A stretch of DNA of 64,000 nt, taken from NCBI RefSeq assembly GCF_014126615.1, contig NZ_CP059897.1, positions 992,001-1,056,000 on the forward strand, in the 5' to 3' direction. A model generated the notes under the pieces. It had not been told where the DNA came from, did no database searches, and saw only the letters and a program-made list of their open reading frames with translations. The DNA is from Ciceribacter thiooxidans. Lineage in GTDB: Bacteria; Pseudomonadota; Alphaproteobacteria; Rhizobiales; Rhizobiaceae. Below are positions 8,627 to 16,135 of this stretch, in pieces. The first letter of the stretch is position 1; each line of letters opens with the position of its first letter. A program made the position numbers and the translations under genes.

Positions 8627-9226
8627 TTAGGACACCACGTCATTGAGGGTGATGAGTTTCGCGCCCCAGTCGTCCCCGATGATCGTCGTCACGGAAGCTG
8701 GGGCGATATCGAAACGGGGCCAGGCGTCGACCGAAAGGCCGAGCACATGCATGACGACCGCCTTGATCACGTCAGCATGGGAAACGACCGCGACCCGGTT
8801 TCCGGCGTTTTCGGCGGCAAGCGCCTCGATGTAGCGGAGCGCCCGTTGCTGGACGTCGAGCATGCTTTCGCCGGCGGGTGTTCGGCAGCAACTGCGAACC
8901 GCATTCCAGCGCCGCCACAGAGGATCGGCGTCGAGCTCCGCAAATGTCGAGCCCGACCAGCGGCCGAAGTCGATCTCGTCGAGTTCGGCGGCGACCTGCG
9001 GCGCCGGCAATCCGCAGGCGGTGGCGATTGCTTCCGCGGTTTCACGGCACCGTTCGCGCGGGCTCGCATGGATCGCGGCGATGTCCGCGCCGCGCAGCCG
9101 TTCGGCGAGCCGCTCCGCCTGCTTTCGTCCCGCAGGGCCGAGCCTGACGCCCTCCATCCGCCCGGCGAGAAATCCGCCGACATTGTCGTGCGCGGCGTGG
9201 CGGACCATGAGGACGGTGACCGTCAT
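8627..9226 (-). CDS. Histidine phosphatase family protein
   Basis: A 199-residue protein of the phosphoglycerate-mutase/acid-phosphatase superfamily. The catalytic signature is LMVRHAA (Arg9, His10; RHA rather than RHG). The second Arg is in [15 protein letters not shown], the acidic catalytic residue is in [11 protein letters not shown], and the second His is in [13 protein letters not shown]. Its start overlaps the stop of ino1 (ATGA), and the glycosidase gene follows after 26 bp. An immediate co-product with inositol-3-phosphate synthase makes a phosphorylated inositol or sugar substrate plausible (for example removal of the phosphate from inositol-1-phosphate), but that is inference. CobC-like or generic phosphatase roles are alternatives. 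Confidence 0.88.
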   Translation of the reverse strand: MTVTVLMVRHAAHDNVGGFLAGRMEGVRLGPAGRKQAERLAERLRGADIAAIHASPRERCRETAEAIATACGLPAPQVAAELDEIDFGRWSGSTFAELDADPLWRRWNAVRSCCRTPAGESMLDVQQRALRYIEALAAENAGNRVAVVSHADVIKAVVMHVLGLSVDAWPRFDIAPASVTTIIGDDWGAKLITLNDVVS

Positions 9227-10326
9227 TCGGCTGCTCCGTCGAGCACCTCCTCCCGGTCCGCAATGAAGTCCTCAGTACGCCTGCGCGCTTCGTGATCGCT
9301 GAACTGACGCGGGGGCGACTTCATGAAATAGCTGGAGGGACCGGTCAGGGCGCCGCCGATGCCGCGGTCGAGCGCGAGGCGGGCGCAGCGGATCGCATCG
9401 ATCACGACCCCGGCGGAATTGGGTGAGTCCCACACTTCGAGCTTCAGTTCGGCATTGAGCGGAACGCCACCGAAGGTGGTGCCTTCCAGCCGGATATAGG
9501 CCCATTTGCGGTCCTCGAGCCAAGGCACGTGGTCGCTCGGTCCGACATGGACGTCGTCTGAGGGAAGGGGAACATCGAGCTGGCTCGTCACCGCGCGGGT
9601 CTTCGAAATCTTCTTCGATTCCAATCGCTCGCGCTCCAGCATGTTCAGGAAGTCGGTATTGCCGCCGAAATTGAGCTGATAGGTACGGTCGACATGCACG
9701 CCCCGCTCGCGAAAGAGATGGACGAGCATGCGATGCACGATGGTGGCGCCGACCTGGCTCTTGATGTCGTCGCCGATGATCGGCAGGCCGCGGTCGGCAA
9801 AACGCTGCCGCCATTCCGGCTCGGAGGCGATGAAGACCGGGATGCAGTTGATGAAGGCACAGCCCGCCTCGAGCGCCTGCTCAGCGTACCATCGCGTCGC
9901 CTCCTCCGAACCGACCGGGAGATAGGAAACGACGACGTCGGTTCGGGACTGGCGCAGGATCTCGGCGACATCGCCTTCTGCTTCGGCCGATTCCTTCACG
10001 ATGTCACGCAGATAGCGGCCGACGCCGTCGAGCGTCCTTCCCCGCGCGACCCGAACCCCGGTCAGCGGAACCTCGCAGAAGCGTCGGGTATTGTTCGGTT
10101 CTGCGAAGATCGCTTCGGCGACGTCTCGCCCGACCTTGGTCTCGGCGATGTCGAATGCGGCGGAGACCTCGATATCCTCGACCGCGTATCCGCCCAGGCT
10201 GGGGTGCATCAGCCCCGGAATCGGCTCGTTGTCCGTGACGTCGCGATAGTAACTGATCCCCTGAACCAGCGACGAGGCACAGTTGCCGACCCCGACCAGG
10301 CCGACGCGGATTTTCTTTGAACGCAT
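9223..10326 (-). CDS. ino1: Inositol-3-phosphate synthase (INO1/MIPS)
   Basis: Converts D-glucose 6-phosphate to 1D-myo-inositol 3-phosphate with bound NAD. The 367-residue length fits the short actinobacterial/archaeal-type MIPS. The Rossmann motif [16 protein letters not shown] is near the N-terminus, followed by [56 protein letters not shown] and [13 protein letters not shown]. The start at 10324-10326 is preferred over the ATG 15 bases upstream because GGAG lies 6 bases before it. It is the first gene of a three-gene operon with a histidine phosphatase and a permuted glycosidase, and is divergent from the PRTase-kinase gene 149 bp away. Bacterial MIPS is uncommon outside actinobacteria and points to an inositol-containing glycoconjugate or solute. 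Confidence 0.93.
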   Translation of the reverse strand: MRSKKIRVGLVGVGNCASSLVQGISYYRDVTDNEPIPGLMHPSLGGYAVEDIEVSAAFDIAETKVGRDVAEAIFAEPNNTRRFCEVPLTGVRVARGRTLDGVGRYLRDIVKESAEAEGDVAEILRQSRTDVVVSYLPVGSEEATRWYAEQALEAGCAFINCIPVFIASEPEWRQRFADRGLPIIGDDIKSQVGATIVHRMLVHLFRERGVHVDRTYQLNFGGNTDFLNMLERERLESKKISKTRAVTSQLDVPLPSDDVHVGPSDHVPWLEDRKWAYIRLEGTTFGGVPLNAELKLEVWDSPNSAGVVIDAIRCARLALDRGIGGALTGPSSYFMKSPPRQFSDHEARRRTEDFIADREEVLDGAAE

Positions 10327-10475
10327 GGTGCACTCCAGCATCTACAATGGTTTTCGAACCCTCGGCGGGCGAAACCGTTCCCTGCATTTTCAAAGTTTCT
10401 CCGAAACGCGCTTGTTCTTGGGATCATCTTCGGTCGATGCGCGTTGCTGCATTCCGGCCCGGAGCGGAGAGGCAG

Positions 10476-12239
10476 ATGCAGGTTTTCGGCGACATCGAAC
10501 GCGTGGAGGATGTGGCGGCGATCCGTGCTGCCACTGCCCGCAACCTCGAAAAGGCCTTTGCCATGCCGCCCGGGCTCGCCCGCCACGAGCGGCTCGTCGC
10601 CGCGTTCATCCGCACCGGCGAACTGGTTCAGGGCCTACTTGACGAGGCCTTCGAAAAGGACGGCATCGACGAATGGTCGCCGCTGCAGGATGCCGGCGCG
10701 CGGCTCCTGCGCATCGAGGCGGACGCAATCATCGGGTCGTGGCGAAGCGGTTTCGAGAGCGGGCAGTCGCGCGATCCGCTTTGGCCGGATCTCCTCGAGC
10801 GCCTCGCCGGATCCGGTACAGTGCGGCTCCGTCAGCCGGAGGGCTACGCCTTCTATGCCGTCTATCCGGAGAGCTACGCCGAGGCGGCGTGCGGGTCCGG
10901 GCTCCCTGCAAGCACGGTTGTGATCGGCATCCGCAGCATCGGCACCGGCCTTGCTGCCATGGTTTCGGCGGCGCTCGGCGCCGCACCCGCTTTCAGCCTT
11001 CGTCCGCACGGCCATCCCTTCGACCGGTGCGTCGCGATCGGTCCGGCGCTCACCCGCCGCCTGCTTGCCTCTCGCGATCGCCCGTACGCCATCGTCGACG
11101 AGGGGCCGGGTCTTTCGGGGAGTTCTTTCGGGAGTGTCGCGGACTGGCTGGAGCGAAACGGTGTCGATCGCGCCCGGATCCACTTCTTTCCGAGCCACGA
11201 CGGCGATCCGGGTCCGAAGGCGAGCGAGACGCATGTGCGCCGCTGGAAGGAGCGCCCGCACCACGTCGTCACGGCGGACGCGCTCCTTCTAGATCCGCAG
11301 ACATCCACGCTTCGTTCGATGGTTTCTGACGTCGCCGGAGCACGCTGCACCGGCTGGCGGGATATTTCCGGCGGGACGTGGCGGGAGGTCGACGGTCTGC
11401 AGGACAGGCCGCGGCCGCCGGCGGATGCGCAATTCGAGAGACGCAAGGTCCTCTTCGAGAGCGAGGCAGACGGACGGCGCAAACGCTTTCTCGTGAAGTT
11501 CGCCGGACTTGGCGAAATCGGCACCGCCAAGGCGCGGCGCGGCGGACGTCTCTGCGAAGCGGGCTTTGCTCCGAGGATCGTCGGGACCTGCCACGGATTT
11601 GTCGTGCAGCAATGGGTCGAGACGGCACCGACACCGATCACGGCCCTTCCGCGTCGACAGGTTCTTGATCATCTGGCGCGCTACCTCGGTTTTCGCGCGC
11701 GACATCTTCCAGCCGGCGGGCAGGGGGCAGGGCTGGGAGACCTGTGCGACATGGCCGTTTACAATCTCGGCGAAGCCTTCGGTGAAGAGTCCGCGGAAGA
11801 AGTGAGACGTCTTGCGCGGAGAAATGGCCGCCCGTCGCGGATGCTGCGGCGGATCGACAGCGACAACCGGCTGCATGCCTGGGAATGGCTGGTGACACGG
11901 GGGGGAGATCTCGTCAAGGCCGATGCCCTCGACCATAACGGCGCGCATGATCTCGTGGGGCGTCAGGACATCGCCTGGGACGTCGCCGGCGCGGCCGTCG
12001 AGTTCGACCTGTCTGCGTCCGAACGGCGGTATCTCGCCGACGCGGTGGGATGTATGGCCGACGGCAATCTCGACGATGATGTGCTTGCGCTGTGCGAAGC
12101 CTGCTACCTCGGTTTCCAGGCGGGCCTCTGGTCGATGGCGCTCGCGCGGGTGCACGGGCAAGACCGCCCGCTGATCGCCGCACTTCTCTCGCGCTACCGT
12201 CGGCGTGCCGCGTGTTTGCTCGACGACCGGGATTGCTGA
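10476..12239 (+). CDS. Unrecognised protein: PRTase-like domain fused to a kinase-like domain
   Basis: A 587-residue protein I cannot assign to a named family. About residues 145-245 look like a type I phosphoribosyltransferase: TVVIGIRSIGTGLAAMVSAAL, then YAIVDEGPGLSGSSFGSVA, the shape of a PRPP loop (hydrophobic strand, D/E-rich turn, small-residue loop), then RIHFFPSHDGDPGP. Residues 335-515 look like an aminoglycoside-phosphotransferase/protein-kinase fold: RFLVKFAGLGEIG (ATP-lysine), VVQQWVE (hinge), and KADALDHNGAHDLVG plus DIAWDVAGA resembling the HxDxxxxN and D-metal loops. The start at 10476 has GGAG 6 bases upstream; an earlier in-frame start at 10317 would overlap ino1. Divergence from ino1 suggests a shared inositol-phosphate theme. 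Domain calls are by eye. Confidence 0.6.
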   Translation: MQVFGDIERVEDVAAIRAATARNLEKAFAMPPGLARHERLVAAFIRTGELVQGLLDEAFEKDGIDEWSPLQDAGARLLRIEADAIIGSWRSGFESGQSRDPLWPDLLERLAGSGTVRLRQPEGYAFYAVYPESYAEAACGSGLPASTVVIGIRSIGTGLAAMVSAALGAAPAFSLRPHGHPFDRCVAIGPALTRRLLASRDRPYAIVDEGPGLSGSSFGSVADWLERNGVDRARIHFFPSHDGDPGPKASETHVRRWKERPHHVVTADALLLDPQTSTLRSMVSDVAGARCTGWRDISGGTWREVDGLQDRPRPPADAQFERRKVLFESEADGRRKRFLVKFAGLGEIGTAKARRGGRLCEAGFAPRIVGTCHGFVVQQWVETAPTPITALPRRQVLDHLARYLGFRARHLPAGGQGAGLGDLCDMAVYNLGEAFGEESAEEVRRLARRNGRPSRMLRRIDSDNRLHAWEWLVTRGGDLVKADALDHNGAHDLVGRQDIAWDVAGAAVEFDLSASERRYLADAVGCMADGNLDDDVLALCEACYLGFQAGLWSMALARVHGQDRPLIAALLSRYRRRAACLLDDRDC

Positions 12240-12276
12240 TCGCATCTTATTGGGGTGGAGGGGGTCAACTCGTCCG

Positions 12277-12786
12277 TCACCGGAACAGTGCTTCGATGTC
12301 CGACATCGGCCGAAACAACTTCAACGGTTGGTCCGGAAAAGGCAAAAAGCTCTCATGCTCGTAGAAACGCCTCGCATTTTCGTCCTTGGCGTCCACGATG
12401 ACTGCGAAGGAGGCAATCTCGCTTCTCGTTGCCCGGTAGAGTGCGTCGGCGAGGAGGAACTGGCCGTAACCTCGCCCTTGGTAGCGCCGGTCGACGGCAA
12501 GACGCCCCAACAGTGTCGCGGGAATGAGCGGGTAGCGCGGAAGCTTGCGAACGACTGCGCTCGGCAATTCCGGAAGCCGTACCGCCGTCGAAGAAAGGGT
12601 ATAATAGCCGGCGATGGCGCCATTCGTCAGCACGAGAACAAATGGCGCAGCCAGCTTCTTCCTGGCGTCCTGCCCGGCTTGTATGCGAAAATATCGGTCG
12701 AGCGGCTCCACGCCGCTCTCAAATTCGGACCGATCATGTCCGGAGCCGAGAAGCTCCACCCGCAGAAAATCATCCGGTCCGCCCAC
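12277..12786 (-). CDS. GNAT acetyltransferase toxin (TacT-like)
   Basis: A 169-residue GNAT protein placed directly after a DUF1778 antitoxin, the classic TacA-TacT arrangement. The N-terminus FESGVEPLDRYFRIQAGQDA is characteristic of TacT/AtaT toxins. The acetyl-CoA loop is LLGRLAVDRRYQGRGYGQFLL, and the C-terminus FYEHESFLPFPDQPLKLF is the usual substrate-pocket strand. TacT-type toxins acetylate the amino group of charged tRNAs and block translation. Its ATG lies 3 bp beyond the antitoxin stop, so the pair is co-translated. All key motifs appear intact. Confidence 0.9.
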   Translation of the reverse strand: MGGPDDFLRVELLGSGHDRSEFESGVEPLDRYFRIQAGQDARKKLAAPFVLVLTNGAIAGYYTLSSTAVRLPELPSAVVRKLPRYPLIPATLLGRLAVDRRYQGRGYGQFLLADALYRATRSEIASFAVIVDAKDENARRFYEHESFLPFPDQPLKLFRPMSDIEALFR

Positions 12787-12789
12787 CGG

Positions 12790-13092
12790 TCAGACGCCTG
12801 TTCTTTCGCGATAACGGCGAACGGTATCACGCAACCGATCGTTGATCGGCTGGGACTCGACCAGAGCCTGAACAAATGCCTGACTGTCCCGCAGCGAAAG
12901 CTCCAGCAGCTGGTGTTCCTCGATAGCGCGTCGTGCGGCGTCCTGCACGCTCGACAGAACGAAATCCGTCACTGTACGCCCCTGAAGCGCTGCCGCATGC
13001 TCGATGAGCCGTTTTTGATCAGCCGTAATGCGGGTTTCAAGCCGTTCTCCGCGGGCGCGGCTAACCTTTGGTCCCTTTGCTGCTTCTGCCAT
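12790..13092 (-). CDS. DUF1778 antitoxin (TacA-like)
   Basis: A 100-residue ribbon-helix-helix antitoxin. The DNA-binding N-terminal half reads RLETRITADQKRLIEHAAAL then GRTVTDFVLSSVQDAARR, the DUF1778 consensus. The C-terminal tail (residues ~60-100) with SQAFVQALVESQPINDRL is the toxin-neutralising segment. The start at 13090-13092 has GGAG 7 bases upstream; the longer ORF start 51 bases earlier lacks support. TacA proteins neutralise TacT and repress their own operon, and the inverted repeat CGGCCAATGGCCG 29 bp upstream is a candidate operator. Confidence 0.9.
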   Translation of the reverse strand: MAEAAKGPKVSRARGERLETRITADQKRLIEHAAALQGRTVTDFVLSSVQDAARRAIEEHQLLELSLRDSQAFVQALVESQPINDRLRDTVRRYRERTGV

Positions 13093-13120
13093 TGTTAGTC
13101 TCCAGTTGAGAGGAAAGGTA

Positions 13121-13133
13121 CGGCCAATGGCCG
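13121..13133. promoter_or_regulatory. Possible operator of the TacA/TacT operon
   Basis: CGGCCA-A-TGGCCG is a perfect 6-bp inverted repeat around one base, located 29 bp upstream of the antitoxin ATG. Ribbon-helix-helix antitoxins bind palindromes here, but GC-rich short palindromes are common in this genome, so the call is tentative. Confidence 0.3.
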
Positions 13134-13253
13134 GAAAAATCAAGGGCGCAAGGGGGTTACCTCAGATCAAGCGATCGAGACTAAGACTGCCGGCAATCAG
13201 GCGGGATGCAGGGGAGGAACGGCCTCTCCGGTCGTCCTTCTTCTCTATCGACG

Positions 13254-13496
13254 CTAGAAGCGGAAAGACGGTTCGGCGTGGACTCCGCCGCTTGATCGGA
13301 TGAGCGCGATCGAACGGCGGCCGACGCCCCTCAGTTTGAGGAGTTGTGCATCCGACATTTCGGACACCTCGCTGAACCGTGTGATGCCGTTGTCAGCGAG
13401 TGAGCGGATCACCCATTCCGGCAGATTGCTTGCCGCAAGGAGGTCCCTGCCGCCTGGCAGCGCAGCCTCAGATCTGCTTAGCGAAGATGGCAGCAT
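13254..13496 (-). CDS. Small helix-hairpin-helix (alpha-CTD-like) protein
   Basis: An 80-residue protein whose core LPEWVIRSLADNGITRFSEV then MSDAQLLKLRGVGRRSIALI matches the helix-hairpin-helix fold of the RNA polymerase alpha-subunit C-terminal domain (…L…G(I/V)…LL…GxGxxS…). Such free-standing modules bind DNA non-specifically or dock onto transcription factors. It is a single gene between the TacA operon and the LuxR regulator, and its function is unknown. The length, domain conservation and an ATG start make it a likely real gene. Confidence 0.6.
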   Translation of the reverse strand: MLPSSLSRSEAALPGGRDLLAASNLPEWVIRSLADNGITRFSEVSEMSDAQLLKLRGVGRRSIALIRSSGGVHAEPSFRF

Positions 13497-13594
13497 GACC
13501 CGTTTGCCTGTGCTTGACCGAACGGTCTACCGAACATCTGCCGCGGCTCGCGGTTCCCGCGGGGTTGCCAAAAATTCCCAAGGGCGAATGCCGG

Positions 13595-14362
13595 TCAGTT
13601 ATACTCCCTGCCGGCCGCCGCCGCACGTTCGTCCGAAAAAAAGCGCGAGGCGGCCTCCGTCCGGTTCTTCACCTTCATTTTCTTGTAGATACTGCGGATA
13701 TGCGCCTTCACCGTATTCTCCGAGAGATGGAGCTGGTCGGCAATCGTCTTGTTCTGCGTCCCCTGGCAGATGAGGTTCAGGATCTGCACCTCCCGGGTGG
13801 TCAGCACGGAAAGCTGGTGATCGTGAACTGTCGGCTGTCCGGCGCTCCGGATGACGCCGCTTGTACTGACCGCCCCGACATTGCGCGGTCCGACCTCATG
13901 GAGCCGGTTGAGGAGGGCCGCCGGAAAATGCTCGCCGCCCTTTGCCAGAAGGTCGATAGCCGCGAGGAAAACGTCCAGCCGAAGCGTGAGAGGCAGGATG
14001 CCGTCGATCGCACCGGTCGCGACCAGATGCTTCAGGTAATCGTCATAAGCGTTGGCACCGTCCAGCACGATTGCGATCGAAACATCGGGTGCTTCCTTGC
14101 AAGCGTCCTCTACAATCTCGTGAACGTGGTCCGCGGTAAGGTCGTAGAGGAGAAGCAGCCTGACGCTCTCCCACTCCTCGTGCGTCATCTCTCCGGCGCT
14201 GCGATAGACGGCGATCTCCGTCTCGGGAAAGTGCTTCGACAGAACCTCGGCGAGGCATTCCGACAGCAAATCCTGCTTGGCCACCATAACGAACAAATTG
14301 GGTTGGGAGCTGCTCCGCTCTCTCCGGGCCGCATCGTGTAGAGGAGATTCGGTCATCAACAT
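13595..14362 (-). CDS. LuxR-family regulator with divergent receiver-like N-terminus
   Basis: A 255-residue protein. The C-terminal LuxR/GerE helix-turn-helix is LTTREVQILNLICQGTQNKT then LSENTVKAHIRSIYKKMKV. The N-terminal 130 residues have the alternating pattern of a receiver (FVMVAKQDLLSECLAEVL, LLLLYDLTADHVHEIV, VSIAIVLDGANAYDDYLKHL, GAIDGILPLTLRLDVFLAAI). However the acidic pocket is eroded (AKQD instead of DD) and the switch Lys is not obvious, so phosphorylation is doubtful. GGGAG lies 6 bases before the ATG. It faces away from the type I secretion genes across a 693-bp gap and is the natural candidate for their regulator. Confidence 0.85.
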   Translation of the reverse strand: MLMTESPLHDAARRERSSSQPNLFVMVAKQDLLSECLAEVLSKHFPETEIAVYRSAGEMTHEEWESVRLLLLYDLTADHVHEIVEDACKEAPDVSIAIVLDGANAYDDYLKHLVATGAIDGILPLTLRLDVFLAAIDLLAKGGEHFPAALLNRLHEVGPRNVGAVSTSGVIRSAGQPTVHDHQLSVLTTREVQILNLICQGTQNKTIADQLHLSENTVKAHIRSIYKKMKVKNRTEAASRFFSDERAAAAGREYN

Positions 14363-15055
14363 TCAATGCTCCCGCTTGCTTTCGACGCAATACAGTGAAC
14401 TTCCCGGGAGAGCCCGCTGTGGCCCAGGTCCTCATCTGATGGATTACGGCTGTTATTGTGCCAATTATGTTATCTCGTCCTATCGACGAAGAAAATAACC
14501 AGTTCGGGTTACAATTGGGAACTTTAATCGCTCTTTCGTGTGATGGTGACGTGGAGCTATACTGACTTTATTCTGTTCTAGCGCTGTTTGTCGCGTTTCG
14601 ACGGCACTGCACGCTAGCCGGGCATGGTGTCAATTCCTCCTGCTTTTACGAGAGTTTTTCGATTTACTGGCGAACTGCAAGACGGCAGTACACCTGCTCT
14701 CGGAGTGACTAATCCCATTTCGCGGCTAGGAACTCCGCCAGTTTTCATGTTCAGTTCTGCCTCGCATTGAGGCCCTGCGGGACCGAGAACGACGATCCGC
14801 TCGTTCTTGCAGGTCGCATGCGAACTTCGTGAAAGAAAAATGACCTACTCGGGTGCGGCTATTCGCTTCCGGGGTCGGAGAATATTACCTCATGCGAGGT
14901 TTCTATTCTCGTATGACTTGCATGACTTGTGACAGGGCAGATGAACACGTGATGCGTACATCTGTCGAATTCAACGGTGCGGAGCAGGCGAGAAAAGATC
15001 CCAGTCGAGATGAGAGGGATTTCACGACTGCTCCCCTTTTTTGGGAGAGTTCGAA
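14363..15055. other. Long AT-richer intergenic region upstream of the secretion locus
   Basis: These 693 bases separate the LuxR regulator (minus) from the first secreted-protein gene (plus) and are clearly lower in GC than the flanks (for example the stretch around 14450-14560). I find no convincing ORF, tRNA or rRNA. A 164-codon ORF beginning at 14853 runs out of frame into the secreted-protein gene and looks non-coding. The region most likely carries the two divergent promoters, regulator sites and a long 5' leader. An unrecognised small RNA cannot be excluded. Confidence 0.6.
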
Positions 15056-16009
15056 ATGTCTTATGACCCGAAGGGTTCCGATACCGAAAACAATGTTGGT
15101 GCACTGGCCGACGGCTTTGCCAACAGCGCCATCAACTCCACGGAAGTCGATGACGGCTCCACCGGCTATGTCGGCGGTGTCGCCAATGGCGACAACCGCA
15201 ACAACACCGACAACTCGACTGACGTCGACGTCGATGCAAAGGTCGATATCGCGGCCAACAACGGCGACAATCGCGACAACGACTACGACTGGAGCTATGA
15301 CAGCAAGTCTTACTCCAACACCGAGACCGACACCGACATCAAGATGATCTCGGACAACGACACGAAGACGGTGACCGACACTGACATCAAGACGGACTAC
15401 GACTGGAGCTATGACAGCAAGTCCTACTCCAACACCGAGACCGACACTGACATCAAGACGGTGACCGATACCGACATCAAGACCGTCACGGAAACCGCGA
15501 CCGACAGCTACAACAGCACCGACACCGACTTTGCTGTCCTTGACGACGTCAAGGACAACGGCAATCTCGGGATTGCCGGCGGTGACCTGACCTTCAACCT
15601 CGGTGACGACTTCTCGTTCACGCTGGACGTCGACAACATCCTCAATGACTCGCTGAACGGTCAGGGCAATGACGCCGGCTTCAGTGCGGTACAGGCGAAC
15701 CACCTGGCCGACCAGGACAGCGCCTGGAACGTTCGGATGGACAATGGCGGTGCCATGAACCAGCTCTCCGCGAACGGCGGTGATGCCGACAGCGCGGAGG
15801 GCATGGAACTCGACGGCAAGTGCTGGGATCTCAAGGCAGGTGACGACGTCTCCGGCAGCAGCACGGCAGACGCCTCGGCGATCCTCGCCAATTCGGGCTT
15901 CCACTTCGAGTTCGTCCAGGGTGCGAACCTGCTCGGCAACACGATCGACAGCAGCATCATCGGCGGCGACTCGCATGTCAGCGACGTCGGCGAAGATACC
16001 GGCGCCTGA
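15056..16009 (+). CDS. Acidic Asp/Thr/Asn-rich repeat protein, likely type I secretion cargo
   Basis: A 317-residue, highly acidic, Lys/Arg-poor protein with no Sec signal. It has a low-complexity Asn/Asp/Thr/Ser region (residues 1-150) and a more ordered C-terminal half (NLGDDFSFTLDVDNILNDSL … GFHFEFVQGANLLGN … SSIIGGDSHVSDVG). A 38-residue unit starting DYDWSYDSKSYSNTETDTD is repeated at 15281 and 15395 with near-identical DNA. Composition, lack of signal peptide, and position just before a second acidic protein, an ABC exporter and an HlyD adaptor indicate a T1SS substrate that is probably extracellular and Ca2+-binding. The start is ATG 15056 with GGAGAG 8 bases upstream. No classic GGxGxDxxx RTX nonapeptides are seen. 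Function unknown. Confidence 0.8.
   Translation: MSYDPKGSDTENNVGALADGFANSAINSTEVDDGSTGYVGGVANGDNRNNTDNSTDVDVDAKVDIAANNGDNRDNDYDWSYDSKSYSNTETDTDIKMISDNDTKTVTDTDIKTDYDWSYDSKSYSNTETDTDIKTVTDTDIKTVTETATDSYNSTDTDFAVLDDVKDNGNLGIAGGDLTFNLGDDFSFTLDVDNILNDSLNGQGNDAGFSAVQANHLADQDSAWNVRMDNGGAMNQLSANGGDADSAEGMELDGKCWDLKAGDDVSGSSTADASAILANSGFHFEFVQGANLLGNTIDSSIIGGDSHVSDVGEDTGA
15281..15508 (+). repeat. Two tandem 114-bp units inside the acidic cargo gene
   Basis: The 64 bases at 15281-15344 recur at 15395-15458 with only two differences, both synonymous (tct/tcc and acc/act). The period of 114 bp equals 38 codons, so the units are in frame. The rest of each unit is a looser series of T-D-T-D-I-K-type hexapeptides. 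The near-identity at DNA level indicates recent duplication and potential for copy-number change. Confidence 0.9.
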
Positions 16010-16035
16010 TCACCAAATCCCCCAACCAAGAAAAG

Positions 16036-16059
16036 CTGCACCGGCCGCGGCCGGTGCAG
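16036..16059 (+). terminator. 24-bp perfect palindrome (hairpin) between the two cargo genes
   Basis: CTGCACCGGCCG followed by its exact reverse complement CGGCCGGTGCAG, 27 bp after the stop of the first cargo gene and preceded by AAAA. There is no U-run after it (TTCGGCGG), so it is better read as an attenuator or an mRNA 3'-end stabiliser than as a full terminator. It would let the first cargo gene be expressed above the exporter genes. Confidence 0.6.
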
Positions 16060-16135
16060 TTCGGCGGTCAGAAGCCGAATCGAGAGGACCCGGTGGAGCC
16101 GGTATTCCTTCGGACGGAAGATGAGGGCGGCGGCA

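Noticed and set aside
14853..15347. 164-codon ORF entering the acidic cargo gene out of frame
   Set aside because: Its second half is the Thr/Pro-rich frame shadow of the repeats; no ribosome site and no family features.
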